Part shown: one piece after another, positions 25,715 through 35,326 of the stretch | Numbering within the stretch: position 1 is the stretch's first letter | How the letters are laid out: every line of letters begins with the position of its first letter | Assembly (NCBI RefSeq): GCF_014138285.1 | Contig: NZ_JACGXN010000001.1 | Coordinates: 124,001-188,000 of the forward strand | From: Phyllobacterium myrsinacearum | GTDB taxonomy: Bacteria; Pseudomonadota; Alphaproteobacteria; Rhizobiales; Rhizobiaceae | Reading direction: 5' to 3' | DNA: 64,000 bases | The notes under the pieces: model-generated | Database searches by the model: none | What the model was told of the DNA's origin: nothing | What the model saw: only the letters and a program-made list of their open reading frames with translations | Position numbers and translations under genes: made by a program

Positions 25715-27001
25715 TCAAATGACACCGCCGATCCATGCCACTGCGGCCATGATGATGGTCGTGGCAAAAGCCCAGACGAAAATAAACCGCTGGTGGGCTC
25801 CAAGAGAGACGCCGGAAAGTCCAATCAAGATGAAGGTGGAGGCGGTTAACGGACTCAACGGAAATCCTGTGGTCATCTGTCCAAGGATGGCTGCCCGCCC
25901 TATCGTCAGGGGATCCTGACCCAATGCTCCCGCGGCCCCCGCGAACACCGGAAGCACGCCGAAGTAGAATGCGTCGGGCGTAAAAATCAGACTGAACGGC
26001 ATACTGACAACAGCAACAATCTTGGAAAGATACGGCGTCAAAAAATCTGGCATCAGATCGACAATCTGCTGAGACATCGCCTCGATCATTTTTGTGCCGC
26101 CGAGAATTCCGGTAAAAATACCGGCCGCAAAGATCATGGACGTTACCGTAACCACACTGCCAGCATGGTCGATCAGCCGCTCTCTTTGGTCCTCCCAAGC
26201 CGGATAGTTCACGATCAGCGCGATGGCAAATCCAACCACAAATATTATGGCCAGCGGTGCAATGTGGGTGAACAATGCGGCGAGGACGGCAAGCGTCAGT
26301 GCGACGTTGAACCAGAATAGTTTTGGCCGCCGGATCTCCTGTTCTTCCTTCGTCAATGTTATTTCGACGGATATGTCGACATTGCTTACCCCAATGCGCC
26401 TGCGTTCCCTGAGGCCAATGATGGCGGACGCAAGAAATACCCATAGAATTCCGACGCATAGGGCGGGAACGATGGGTGTGAAAATCTGTGATGCATCGGC
26501 GTGCAATACCGCCATGGTCCTGGCAGTCGGCCCGCCCCACGGCAGGATATTCATGACACCAGCGCCCAGTGCGACAACCCCGGGCAATACCAGGGGATTC
26601 ATGCCCATGCGACGATGAACGGGCAAAAGCGCGGTTATCGTAATGAGAAATGTCGTCGCTCCGTCACCGTCAAGGGCCACCAGCATCGAGAGGGCGGCTG
26701 TAACCAGACAGAGCCTGACCGGATCACCTCTTACCAAAGAAACCAGGCCCCGAATGAGCGGATCGAATATGCCAACGCCAAGCATCAGGCCAAAGTAGAG
26801 AACGGCAAACATGATCATGACCCCGGTTGGGGTAACTTTCAGAATACCGTCGAGCATCATCTTACCAAGATCCGCGCCAAAACCTCCTGCCAGGCCCGCA
26901 ATCAGGGGAACAATGACCAAAGCTACAAGAACGGATACGCGGCCTGAGAACGTGCAAACCAAAAACACAAATATCGTGAGAAAACCGAGTAACGCCAACA
27001 T
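25715..27001 (-). CDS. CitMHS family transporter (organic acid:cation)
   Basis: This is a 428-residue, largely hydrophobic protein with about twelve membrane segments. It contains GDGATTFLITITALLPVHRRMGMNPLVLPGV near residue 125 and the C-terminal TIGRAAILGQMTTGFPLSPLTASTFIL, both typical of CitMHS citrate-Mg/Ca:H symporters. The ATG at 27001 has a strong GGAGGA ribosome site six bases ahead, so the nine extra upstream codons are not used. It is probably co-transcribed with the AtuA pair and may bring in their substrate. Confidence 0.9.
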   Translation of the reverse strand: MLALLGFLTIFVFLVCTFSGRVSVLVALVIVPLIAGLAGGFGADLGKMMLDGILKVTPTGVMIMFAVLYFGLMLGVGIFDPLIRGLVSLVRGDPVRLCLVTAALSMLVALDGDGATTFLITITALLPVHRRMGMNPLVLPGVVALGAGVMNILPWGGPTARTMAVLHADASQIFTPIVPALCVGILWVFLASAIIGLRERRRIGVSNVDISVEITLTKEEQEIRRPKLFWFNVALTLAVLAALFTHIAPLAIIFVVGFAIALIVNYPAWEDQRERLIDHAGSVVTVTSMIFAAGIFTGILGGTKMIEAMSQQIVDLMPDFLTPYLSKIVAVVSMPFSLIFTPDAFYFGVLPVFAGAAGALGQDPLTIGRAAILGQMTTGFPLSPLTASTFILIGLSGVSLGAHQRFIFVWAFATTIIMAAVAWIGGVI

Positions 27002-27099
27002 TGCTGCTCCTCCCAAAGCAATTCGCATTTGTGCGACTGGCTACTCAGAGAGCATAAAATGGCATTTACAAAAAATGACTAATAGCTATCGTTCAATGC

Positions 27100-28005
27100 A
27101 TGAAACGCATCGATCTATCACCCTTTGAACTTCAAATATTCTTAAAGGTCCAGGAATCCGGCAGCTTTCGTGCAGCCGCTGATACTTTCGGCCTGTCGCA
27201 ACCGGCAATAAGCCGCGCTATCTCCCGCATTGAGGAGAGAGTGGGTACCCGGCTGCTTGACCGGGACAGCCGCAATGTCCAGCTCACTCCTCAAGGCCGT
27301 GTGTTTGTTCCGCTCGCCACACGCCTGATTAATGATCTCGAAACTTCACTGGATGAACTGGGCGCATTTTTGGGGGCTGAAAGAGGGAAGATTGCCGTAG
27401 CGGCACTGCCGTCAGTGGCAGTTTCCATCCTGCCCGCGGCGCTTGCTCTCTTTAGAAAAACAAATCCCGGCATCGTGGTACGCGTGGTCGATACCCTCCT
27501 CGAAGAGGTCACCTCGATCGTAGGGCGCGGCGAAGTCGACTTTGGCATCGCAGTCGCCCCAACATCAGATAACGAGATGATTGCTTTCAATGAGCTTCTC
27601 AGAGAACCCCTGGTAGGTGTCTTTTCAAGGAACAGCGCTGCCGGTCCGCCCGTTCATTCGAACTGGGCGACATTGGCGGAATATCCGTTCATTGCAATGT
27701 CGAGCACCACAAGCGTGCGACGGCTCACCGACGCGGCATTTCTCCAGGCAGACCAAATTGTGTCACCTGCATATGAGGTGTCTCATTTGGCAACAGCAGG
27801 CGCGCTTGTGGCGGCAGGGCTCGGCGTAACTGCCCTTCCCCAACTTGCACTTTCGACCATGGATCAATCGGCTTTGGCGACGTGCACGCTCGATCAGCCC
27901 GTTGCGTCCAGATCCATCGGTTTCCTGACACGAGCTGGCCGAACTCTATCGCCCGGGGCCGTTGCGTTCATGCAGGTTATTCGCACATCAGCCATTGCAA
28001 GTTAA
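27100..28005 (+). CDS. LysR family transcriptional regulator
   Basis: This 301-residue protein has the LysR winged helix-turn-helix GSFRAAADTFGLSQPAISRAISRIEERVGTRLLDRDSR at about residues 18-54 and a ligand-binding domain after residue 90. It is divergent from the CitMHS/AtuA operon with a 98-base intergenic region, and is the likely regulator of that operon, with an imported organic acid or its product as possible inducer. Confidence 0.92.
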   Translation: MKRIDLSPFELQIFLKVQESGSFRAAADTFGLSQPAISRAISRIEERVGTRLLDRDSRNVQLTPQGRVFVPLATRLINDLETSLDELGAFLGAERGKIAVAALPSVAVSILPAALALFRKTNPGIVVRVVDTLLEEVTSIVGRGEVDFGIAVAPTSDNEMIAFNELLREPLVGVFSRNSAAGPPVHSNWATLAEYPFIAMSSTTSVRRLTDAAFLQADQIVSPAYEVSHLATAGALVAAGLGVTALPQLALSTMDQSALATCTLDQPVASRSIGFLTRAGRTLSPGAVAFMQVIRTSAIAS

Positions 28006-28054
28006 GATGCGGATCCAGACCGTCCGGTCACGGCTCCAATCAGAAGCAGCCATT

Positions 28055-28741
28055 CTACAGGTCGAAAGTCGCCTGTCCTTCATCGATTGCCGTGACAACA
28101 CTGGCTGCCAAAGCGCGCGTGATCTTCGACTTCTTCTCCAGAGCCGCACGGTCGAGACGCTCGACAATGCGGTTGGCCGTGGAGAGTGAGCGCTCGATAT
28201 GGCTGACCAGAAAGCTGATAACGTTGGGGTCAACGGCGATTTGCCGATCGGAAAAGAGTTTGTAAAGCACACCTGACAGCAGGATATCATCTGGTTCGCC
28301 GATCTCGACCGTCGTCGCTGCCTTCAGGCGCGAGGCGAGGTCCGGCAGTGTTACAGGCCAGCTGGCAGGCCAGCGGCGCGAGGTCATCAACAGGCTTGAA
28401 CCGCTCTGGCGCACATTGTTGATCAGATGAAACAGGCCTGCCTCGTCAATCGGACCATCGCCTATGTCATCGATGAGAAATGGCCCACTGGCACCTGACG
28501 CGGTGCCGATACTGGCCGCATCGATAACGATTGCGTCTGATTCGGCTTTCCAGACAGCTGCCAGATGCGTCTTGCCCGACCCAATCGGCCCGGCCAGAAT
28601 GACGACAGGCGAAATCCAGCCCGGCCAGCGATCAACGATATCCACCGCCGCCATATTGGAGGCGGTGACGATCAGGTCGTCGCGCGAATAACCCGGCTCA
28701 TGGCCAAGATCGAGCGGCAGTTGTCGCGGTGCATCGGTCAT
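28055..28741 (-). CDS. hdaA: HdaA-type regulator of DnaA (DnaA AAA+ homologue)
   Basis: This 228-residue protein has the AAA+ nucleotide-binding core of DnaA without the DNA-binding domain IV. Walker A GPIGSGKTHLA is near residue 51 and Walker B FLIDDIGDG near 90. In Caulobacter and rhizobia HdaA binds the DNA clamp and stimulates ATP hydrolysis by DnaA, limiting re-initiation. The gene order pgsA-like, AI-2E permease, hdaA is a recurring alphaproteobacterial arrangement, which supports the name. It ends convergent to the LysR gene. Confidence 0.85.
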   Translation of the reverse strand: MTDAPRQLPLDLGHEPGYSRDDLIVTASNMAAVDIVDRWPGWISPVVILAGPIGSGKTHLAAVWKAESDAIVIDAASIGTASGASGPFLIDDIGDGPIDEAGLFHLINNVRQSGSSLLMTSRRWPASWPVTLPDLASRLKAATTVEIGEPDDILLSGVLYKLFSDRQIAVDPNVISFLVSHIERSLSTANRIVERLDRAALEKKSKITRALAASVVTAIDEGQATFDL

Positions 28742-28774
28742 GTCGAGTGAAATACAGTCAATGCCGCCCGGATG

Positions 28775-29950
28775 TCATCGGATTTCTTTTGATTGCTCAA
28801 TTTTGCGCGGGTCGCCTGTGTAGAGCGGGGATTGCCGGTAACGGCTGATGACAAACCGCACGAGAACACCCATGGCGGCGGCCGTCGGCACGGCAATCAG
28901 CATGCCGGTGAAGCCGAGAAGCGAACCGAAAGCAAACAGCGCAAACATCAGCCAGACCGGATGCAGGCCGACCGAAGATCCCACCAGTTTCGGTTGAAGG
29001 ATATTGCCTTCAAAGAACTGGCCAATGAAGAACACCACAGCGACCGCGCCCACATAAAAATAATCCGGCCAGAACTGCACCAGTGCGACGCCGATTGCCA
29101 GGACCAGCCCGACCAGCGAGCCGACATAGGGAATGAAGCTGATGAGACCGGCGAACAGCCCGATCAGCAATCCGAAATTCAGACCGACGATGGTCAGGCC
29201 CACAGCGTAGATCATGCCGAGAAGCAGACACACCGTGCCCTGCCCGCGCACGAACCCGGCAATCGCCTTGTTCATATCATTGGCGATGTCACGCACGGTC
29301 TGAACGTGGTCGCGCGGCGTCAGATTGTCGATGCTTTGCACCATGCGGTCCCAGTCGAGCAGCATGTAGAATGCCACGACGGGGGTCACCACGAAGAGCG
29401 CGGCAACATCAATCAGCGTCTTGCCCGAACTCCAGATCGACTGCAGCAAGGTGGAAAGGAAGCCAGCGCCCTGCTGCAGGAGTGAATCGAGGCTGTTGCG
29501 GATGACAGAGGCGTCGACGCCGATGAAATCCTTCAGCCACTGGGAATCGCGATTGGCAATCAGTTCCTGCAGACGCGCCACGTAGCTCGGCAAGCGGGCG
29601 ATGAAATCGGTCATCTGCGAGGCAAGGATAGGCACGAGGATCATCAGCAGCAGGGCAAAGGTCACCACAAACAGGATGAGAATAACGATGGTTGCCAGCA
29701 GGCGCGACAGCCCAAGACGCTCCAGTCGGTCTGCAACGGGATCCAGGAAGTAGGCAAGGACAAGCCCGGCTACGAATGGCAGCAGGATCGACGAGAAAAT
29801 ATAGAGGAACAGCGCCAGGAAAACCACGGCACCGGTCCAGAACACCGCCTGACGGCGCACACTGGTGGCGAGCGTATTCACCTGCACATCAACATGGATG
29901 TCGTGCTCGGCCGGTGTGATCGTCTTCGTCTTACTTACGGATTTGCTCAT
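28775..29950 (-). CDS. AI-2E family transporter (PerM-like)
   Basis: The 391-residue membrane protein has an N-terminal pair of membrane segments (FWTGAVVFLALFLYIFSSILLPFVAGLVLAYFL) and family-typical later segments (LLIGLFAGLISFIPYVGSLVGLVLAIGVALVQF and FFIGQFFEGNILQPKLVG). The name AI-2E is historical; family members have varied roles including Na/H exchange. The start overlaps the upstream phosphatidyltransferase stop by 20 bases, so the two genes are probably transcribed together. Confidence 0.9.
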   Translation of the reverse strand: MSKSVSKTKTITPAEHDIHVDVQVNTLATSVRRQAVFWTGAVVFLALFLYIFSSILLPFVAGLVLAYFLDPVADRLERLGLSRLLATIVILILFVVTFALLLMILVPILASQMTDFIARLPSYVARLQELIANRDSQWLKDFIGVDASVIRNSLDSLLQQGAGFLSTLLQSIWSSGKTLIDVAALFVVTPVVAFYMLLDWDRMVQSIDNLTPRDHVQTVRDIANDMNKAIAGFVRGQGTVCLLLGMIYAVGLTIVGLNFGLLIGLFAGLISFIPYVGSLVGLVLAIGVALVQFWPDYFYVGAVAVVFFIGQFFEGNILQPKLVGSSVGLHPVWLMFALFAFGSLLGFTGMLIAVPTAAAMGVLVRFVISRYRQSPLYTGDPRKIEQSKEIR

Positions 29951-30479
29951 AGCCTGCCATATGTTTTGTCCACGCCACGAGATAGGCAGTCGAGGACGCT
30001 GCGGTCAAGAGTGCAACCACCCATACCAGAATCATCCGTCCTGCACCGAATGAAAATTCAAATGTCATATCCGCCAGCGTGAAGGCCACCAGTATGATCT
30101 GCAGGGCTGTATTCGCCTTGGAGACGAAGAGCGGGCGCATCTCCACCGGATTGGCCATCACCGTCGACAGCAAGACGGCCCCTATAATGAGGATATCGCG
30201 CGAAACAACGATGACAACCAGCCAGACAGGCAGTTCGTTCAAAAATCCGAGAACGACGAACAGGGTGACCAGCAACAGCTTGTCGGCAATCGGGTCGAGA
30301 TAGGCGCCCAGCTCCGACCGCTGGTTGTAGCGACGGGCAATATAGCCATCAACGCCATCGGAAACGCCGGCGATGACAAAGCCGATAAGCGCCGTACCAA
30401 CAGAATCGGACAGCAGGGCCATGACGATGAACGGCACGAGGATGAAGCGAAAGATGGTGATATAGTTGGGAATTGTCAC
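29931..30479 (-). CDS. CDP-alcohol phosphatidyltransferase family protein
   Basis: This is a 182-residue membrane enzyme. It carries the complete CDP-alcohol phosphotransferase signature D-x2-D-G-x2-A-R-x8-G-x3-D-x3-D, seen as SDGVDGYIARRYN...GAYLDPIADK near residues 40-68. This is a second family member besides the clearer pgsA at 44077. It could be a phosphatidylglycerophosphate synthase paralogue or a related phosphatidyltransferase. The promoter must lie in the 264-base divergent region shared with purM. Confidence 0.88.
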   Translation of the reverse strand: MTIPNYITIFRFILVPFIVMALLSDSVGTALIGFVIAGVSDGVDGYIARRYNQRSELGAYLDPIADKLLLVTLFVVLGFLNELPVWLVVIVVSRDILIIGAVLLSTVMANPVEMRPLFVSKANTALQIILVAFTLADMTFEFSFGAGRMILVWVVALLTAASSTAYLVAWTKHMAGYEQIRK

Positions 30480-30743
30480 TCTGTCGGCTTCCTCCGCTTC
30501 CTCATATTATCGTCCGCTTGCACAATATTCGCCGAACGCATTATCAAAACCCTTTTGCGTCTCGAAATAATGCGCCACCCCGTAGTCGGTTCATGGCATA
30601 CATGGACAGAATAGCGGCATTGCTCAACCCCTTTCGGGCGGCCAAACTGTCGATATCTGGTGTTTTCGCCTGACTTGAGGCACTCAGAGCTTGCAGCGAC
30701 GGCGGAGTCGTGCCATTTCGCCAGCAACAATCCGGAGCTGACA

Positions 30744-31805
30744 ATGACGATCAAAAATGGCCTCACCTATGCGCAGGCAGGCGTCGATATCGATGCCGGC
30801 AATCTGCTTGTCGAAAAGATCAAGCCGATCGTGCGCTCGACGCGCCGTCCCGGTGCCGATGGCGAGATTGGCGGCTTTGGCGGTTTGTTTGACCTGAAAG
30901 CGGCCGGTTTTACCGACCCGGTCCTCGTTGCGGCCAATGATGGCGTGGGCACAAAGCTGAAGATCGCCATTGATGCGGGCGTGCATGACACGGTCGGTAT
31001 CGATCTGGTTGCCATGTGCGTCAACGATTTGGTGGTTCAAGGCGCCGAACCGCTCTTCTTTCTCGACTACTTTGCCACGGGCAAGCTCGACCCGGATCAG
31101 GGAGCAGCCATTGTCAGCGGTATTGCCGAGGGCTGCCTGCAGGCCGGATGCGCGCTGATCGGTGGTGAAACCGCTGAAATGCCGGGCATGTACCGTGATG
31201 GCGATTACGATCTGGCCGGTTTTGCCGTTGGCGCCGCCGAGCGCAACCAGTTGCTGCCATCGGGTGATATTGCCGAAGGCGATGTCATTCTTGGCCTTTC
31301 CTCATCAGGTGTTCATTCCAATGGCTTTTCGCTGGTCCGGCGCATTGTCGAACTGTCCGGTCTCGGCTGGGATGCCGATGCGCCCTTCAAGCCGGGTACA
31401 ACACTCGGACAGGCGCTGCTGACGCCGACCCGCATCTATGTGAAGCCACTGCTGGCAGCGATCCGCGAAACCAATGCGATCAAGGCCCTTGCGCACATCA
31501 CCGGCGGCGGCTTCCCCGACAATATTCCCCGTGTGCTGCCAAAGGACCTGACGGCCAGCATCGATCTTTCCGCGATAACAGTACCACCGGTATTTTCATG
31601 GCTGGCAAAGGTCGGCGGCGTCGAGCGCGATGAAATGCTGCGCACGTTCAATTGCGGTATCGGCATGATTGCCGTGGTTGCACCCGAGAATGCCGATGCA
31701 GTGCTTGCCGCGCTGAAGGCACAGGGCGAGGATGCGGTGCGTCTTGGCACCATGGTTGCCCGCGCCGACAGCGGCGTTGTCTATCAGGGCAATCTGGCGC
31801 TGTGA
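30744..31805 (+). CDS. purM: Phosphoribosylformylglycinamidine cyclo-ligase
   Basis: This 353-residue enzyme makes aminoimidazole ribonucleotide (AIR) from formylglycinamidine ribonucleotide (FGAM) in purine synthesis. Family segments include [14 protein letters not shown] at the start, [29 protein letters not shown] near residue 90, [13 protein letters not shown] near 140 and [16 protein letters not shown] near 250. The ATG at 30744 with GGAG ahead is chosen; an open frame upstream to 30660 lacks a start. Its stop overlaps the GTG of purN, so the two are coupled. Confidence 0.97.
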   Translation: MTIKNGLTYAQAGVDIDAGNLLVEKIKPIVRSTRRPGADGEIGGFGGLFDLKAAGFTDPVLVAANDGVGTKLKIAIDAGVHDTVGIDLVAMCVNDLVVQGAEPLFFLDYFATGKLDPDQGAAIVSGIAEGCLQAGCALIGGETAEMPGMYRDGDYDLAGFAVGAAERNQLLPSGDIAEGDVILGLSSSGVHSNGFSLVRRIVELSGLGWDADAPFKPGTTLGQALLTPTRIYVKPLLAAIRETNAIKALAHITGGGFPDNIPRVLPKDLTASIDLSAITVPPVFSWLAKVGGVERDEMLRTFNCGIGMIAVVAPENADAVLAALKAQGEDAVRLGTMVARADSGVVYQGNLAL

Positions 31806-32425
31806 GCAGCCCAGCCCAAAAGAAGCGCGTCGCGGTCCTCATTTCAGGCCGCGGCTCCAACATGACCGCTCTCATTGAAGCAGCCAAGGCGGCTGACTAT
31901 CCGGCCGAGATCGTGGCCGTTATCGCCAACAAGCCTGATGCCGGCGGACTGGAAACGGCGAAGGCGCATGGTATTGCGGCCCATGCCATCGCGCACCGCG
32001 ATTATCCGACGAAGCAGACCCATGAGGCTGCTGTATCGGATGCGCTCCATGCAGCGGGAGCTGAAATCGTCTGCCTTGCCGGTTACATGCGGCTGATGTC
32101 GGCGGAATTCGTTCAGGCCTGGGAAGGCCGGATGATCAATATCCACCCGTCGCTCTTGCCGCTGTTCAAAGGGCTGCACACGCATGAACAGGCGCTGGAA
32201 GCCGGTGTTCGCGTCCATGGCTGCACCGTGCATTTTGTCACCGCTGGCATGGATGAAGGTCCGATCATCGCGCAGACCGCCGTGCCGGTTCTCAATGGCG
32301 ATACGGCAGACAGCCTCGCATTGCGCGTGCTTTCTGTGGAGCACGAGACCTATGCCCGCGCGCTCGCACAGGTGGCATCCGGCAAGGCTGTCATGAAAGA
32401 CGGGCGGACTGTTTTCTGCGATTGA
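31802..32425 (+). CDS. purN: Phosphoribosylglycinamide formyltransferase
   Basis: This 207-residue enzyme transfers a formyl group from 10-formyl-THF to GAR. The start is a GTG within GTGA overlapping the purM stop. The N-terminus has [25 protein letters not shown] near residue 95, and the catalytic region [20 protein letters not shown] with His and Asn of the family near 110-125. The C-terminal [15 protein letters not shown] closes the active site. The purM-purN pair is the standard alphaproteobacterial order. Confidence 0.97.
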   Translation: MSSPAQKKRVAVLISGRGSNMTALIEAAKAADYPAEIVAVIANKPDAGGLETAKAHGIAAHAIAHRDYPTKQTHEAAVSDALHAAGAEIVCLAGYMRLMSAEFVQAWEGRMINIHPSLLPLFKGLHTHEQALEAGVRVHGCTVHFVTAGMDEGPIIAQTAVPVLNGDTADSLALRVLSVEHETYARALAQVASGKAVMKDGRTVFCD

Positions 32426-32434
32426 TCGCCCTTC

Positions 32435-32740
32435 TTAGGCAGCGTCTTTCTTGTTTTTCGTCGCAGGCACAATGGTCAGTTGAAGACCAAGCGCGTCGGC
32501 GACTTTGGTAATCGTTGCGAGTTCCGGATTACCCTCGCCGCTCAAAGCTTTGTACAGCGCCTGGCGGGTGAGCCCGGTTTTGCGAGCAAGCTCCGTAATG
32601 CTGCGTGCCCGCGCGATTGTCCCCAACGCACGTGCTATCTCTGATGGAGTACCGTCTTCGCAAGTGGCGAGCAGATATTCTTTGATCATTTCTTCGGAAT
32701 CGAGATGATGCGCGGTGTCATATGGACTTAACTTTATCAT
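32435..32740 (-). CDS. Antitoxin of a type II toxin-antitoxin pair (HI1420-like HTH)
   Basis: This is a 101-residue XRE-type helix-turn-helix protein, with ITELARKTGLTRQALYKALSGEGNPELATITKVADALGL near residues 50-88. The N-terminal KLSPYDTAHHLDSEEMIKEYL is typical of the addiction-module antidotes of the HI1420 group. It overlaps the toxin gene by 4 bases (ATGA) and is second in the transcript, the usual order for this subfamily. It should bind and neutralise the toxin and repress the operon. Confidence 0.9.
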   Translation of the reverse strand: MIKLSPYDTAHHLDSEEMIKEYLLATCEDGTPSEIARALGTIARARSITELARKTGLTRQALYKALSGEGNPELATITKVADALGLQLTIVPATKNKKDAA

Positions 32741-33045
32741 GATTTGGCTTTCCTCAAGATAATGGCCATTGTCTGTGCTCTCTTGATATCGCGGTCCTGC
32801 GTACTCTTGTCACCGCCGCACAACAGGATAATCAAGATGCTCTTTCGCTCAATGTAATAGATGCGATAGCCCGGACCATAATCAATACGAAGTTCACTGA
32901 CGCCGTCGCCGACAGCTTTGACATCACCCGGATTGCCTTCAATCAATCGATCAAGCCGTTTGGCAATTCTCGCTCTGGCTCGCTGATCTCGCAGGCCATC
33001 AAACCAGTCTAAAAACGTGTCGGTCTTTTCAATCAACCACTTCAT
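32737..33045 (-). CDS. Toxin of a type II toxin-antitoxin pair (RelE/HigB, Gp49-like)
   Basis: This 102-residue protein matches the Gp49/HigB-like RelE-superfamily toxins: TFLDWFDGLRDQRARARIAKRLDRL near residues 10-34, YGPGYRIYYI near 57 and LLCGGDKSTQDRDIKRAQ near 74-91. Family members cleave mRNA on the ribosome. The pair lies between purN and the molybdopterin oxidoreductase gene with opposite orientation to purN, suggesting an inserted cassette. The short upstream region 33046-33123 holds the promoter. Confidence 0.9.
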   Translation of the reverse strand: MKWLIEKTDTFLDWFDGLRDQRARARIAKRLDRLIEGNPGDVKAVGDGVSELRIDYGPGYRIYYIERKSILIILLCGGDKSTQDRDIKRAQTMAIILRKAKS

Positions 33046-33123
33046 AAATGTAAACCATAGTTGTCAAAATGTACAGATGCTCAAAATTGAAGATTCAAAA
33101 GACAGTAAAAAATATCAATAAAA

Positions 33124-35247
33124 TCAATTAATTGCCGGGCGAACCCAAACCTTGCTGTCATGGAAGGCTGCGCCGCCATAGGGCGCGGATGAATCCGAAC
33201 CTGTAAGGACGTTGATGCCCTCACCGCGTTCAAATGCCGAATTGCGGAACAGACCTTCGGAAATCACTACGCCGCGCCTGATACCGGCGTGCAGGCGGGC
33301 ATGCACCACGACCTCGCCGCGCTCATTACCCACTTCGACGCGGGCGCCTTCCTCGATGCCGAGACCAGTTGCATCATCCGGGTGGATCAGGAGTTCAGGG
33401 CGTCCTTCCTTCAGCACCGATGTCGGGGTTTCGGCAAAGGTCGAGTTGAGGAAGTTGTGCGCCGGTGACGTGCCGAGCCGGAATGGATGCTTTTCATCCG
33501 CCACCTCGATCGCTTCCCAATAGTCGGGCCATTGCGGCAGGGTTTCGAACGGGCCCTGCGTGCCCATGGACTGCGGCGGGCGGTTCGGCGACGGGCTACC
33601 GGTCCAATCCGGCTTGAAGCGGAATTTGCCGTCGGGCCAGTTGAAGCCCTGTTCGTAATGCGCGGTCTCGTAATCCGGTTGCACATCGAGCCAGCGGACT
33701 TCCTTCAGCACGTCATAGCCCGGCAGATTGCTCGCCGCCATCATATGGTCAATCAGCGTCCGGGCGTCGAGATCAAAACCCGGCAGATCGCCGACACCGA
33801 GGCGTTTTGCCAATTCGTTGATGACATAGAGGTTGGGCCGTGTTTCGCCCGGACCGTCGATCAGCTTGGGACCGAGTACAATGTGCTGCTGGCCACCGCC
33901 GCGATAGATGTCGTCATGTTCCATAAACATGGTGGCCGGCAGCACCACATCGGCCAACTTTGCCGTATCGGTCATGAATTGTTCGTGCACGACCATGAAC
34001 AGGTCTTCACGCAGCATGCCTTGCTTGATCAGGCGCTGCTGCGGCGCGACATTGGCCGGATTGGTGTTCTGGATCAGCATCGCCATGACAGGCGGACCGC
34101 CATACAGCGTTTCCTTGTCGCCATTCAGTGCCAGACCGATTTTCGATTGATCGATATGGCGAACGGACGAATCCTTGAAGGCCTGCCCTTCGATTTCCCG
34201 CTTATCCATACGGAAAATGCCGGAGTTGGAGTGAAATGCCCCGCCGCCTTCATGTTTCCAGGCGCCGGTGACGGCCGCAATGGACAGCGCGGCATGCATG
34301 TTCACCGCGCCGTTTCGCTGGCGCGTGAAGCCGTAGCCAAGCCGGAAGAACGTCTTCTTCGTCGTACCGACCAGACGGGCGAATTCTTCGATCTCTGCAA
34401 CGGTCAGGCCGGTCAGCGCCGCTGCCCATTCCGGCGTGCGATCGCTAAGGTGCGCTTCCAGCCCTTTCGGATCATCCGTGTAAGCGTTGAGATAATCCCA
34501 ATCGGCAAGGCCATCGCGGAACAGCACATGCATGACGGCGCAAGCCAGCGCCCCGTCAGTCCCCGGCTTCAGCACGAGGCCAAGATCCGCCTGCCGCACG
34601 GTCGCGTTTTCGTAGATATCGATAGCAACGATCTTGGCGCCGCGATCCTTGCGGGCGCGCACGGCATGGGTCATTACATTGACCTGCGTTGCCGCAGCAT
34701 TGGTGCCCCAGATCACCACGCAATCGGACTTGGCCATTTCGCGCGGATCGACACCGCCCAGCTTGCCGGTTCCGGCGAAAAACCCGGTCCAGGCCATGTT
34801 GGTGCAAAAACTGTCGAACTGGTTGGAATATTTCTTGGCGTGGCGCAGACGGTGCATGGAATCGCGCTGCACCAGCCCCATTGTACCGGCATAGATATAG
34901 GGCCAGATGCTTTGCGAACCATATTCCGCTTCGGCCTTGAGAAAGCGCTCGGCAACGAGATCAAGCGCCGCATCCCAGCTTGCTTCTTTCCAGACACCCT
35001 CACCCTTCGAGCCGCCGCGAACAAGAGGCTTCAGCAACCGGTCAGGATGGTGGATACGCTCGGCATAGCGGGCAACCTTGGCGCAGATGACACCCGCCGT
35101 ATAGGTGTTGTCCTTGGCACCGCGCACGCGGCCGATCTGGCCGGAATCGAGCACCTCGACATCCAATGCACAGGTGGAAGGACAATCATGGGGACAGGCC
35201 GAATGGCCTGTGCGGAGGATGACAGCTTTGTTCATGTGCCTATCCAT
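33124..35247 (-). CDS. Molybdopterin-dependent oxidoreductase
   Basis: The 707-residue protein begins with a [4Fe-4S] binding set (CPHDCPSTC, then GVICAK near residue 50), then molybdopterin-binding segments (VIWGTNAAATQVN; IQNTNPANVAPQ) and a C-terminal molydopterin dinucleotide-binding domain (PAHNFLNSTFAE...). It is a BisC/formate dehydrogenase-like DMSO-reductase family member. There is no signal peptide or Tat motif, so it is cytoplasmic. An ATG four codons in (35235) is an alternative start. The substrate is unknown. The moaD/moaE genes at 44.7 kb could supply its cofactor. Confidence 0.88.
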   Translation of the reverse strand: MDRHMNKAVILRTGHSACPHDCPSTCALDVEVLDSGQIGRVRGAKDNTYTAGVICAKVARYAERIHHPDRLLKPLVRGGSKGEGVWKEASWDAALDLVAERFLKAEAEYGSQSIWPYIYAGTMGLVQRDSMHRLRHAKKYSNQFDSFCTNMAWTGFFAGTGKLGGVDPREMAKSDCVVIWGTNAAATQVNVMTHAVRARKDRGAKIVAIDIYENATVRQADLGLVLKPGTDGALACAVMHVLFRDGLADWDYLNAYTDDPKGLEAHLSDRTPEWAAALTGLTVAEIEEFARLVGTTKKTFFRLGYGFTRQRNGAVNMHAALSIAAVTGAWKHEGGGAFHSNSGIFRMDKREIEGQAFKDSSVRHIDQSKIGLALNGDKETLYGGPPVMAMLIQNTNPANVAPQQRLIKQGMLREDLFMVVHEQFMTDTAKLADVVLPATMFMEHDDIYRGGGQQHIVLGPKLIDGPGETRPNLYVINELAKRLGVGDLPGFDLDARTLIDHMMAASNLPGYDVLKEVRWLDVQPDYETAHYEQGFNWPDGKFRFKPDWTGSPSPNRPPQSMGTQGPFETLPQWPDYWEAIEVADEKHPFRLGTSPAHNFLNSTFAETPTSVLKEGRPELLIHPDDATGLGIEEGARVEVGNERGEVVVHARLHAGIRRGVVISEGLFRNSAFERGEGINVLTGSDSSAPYGGAAFHDSKVWVRPAIN

Positions 35248-35326
35248 AGCGCAGTTTCAGCGCCGCTGAAATGGCATCCATGCAGTCCGCAGGCGCAAAA
35301 TGTCGCGAGTGGAGAGACCCGCGGTA

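Noticed and set aside
33124-35247. Possible selenocysteine in the molybdopterin oxidoreductase
   Set aside because: There is no in-frame TGA within the reading frame, so a selenocysteine is not encoded.
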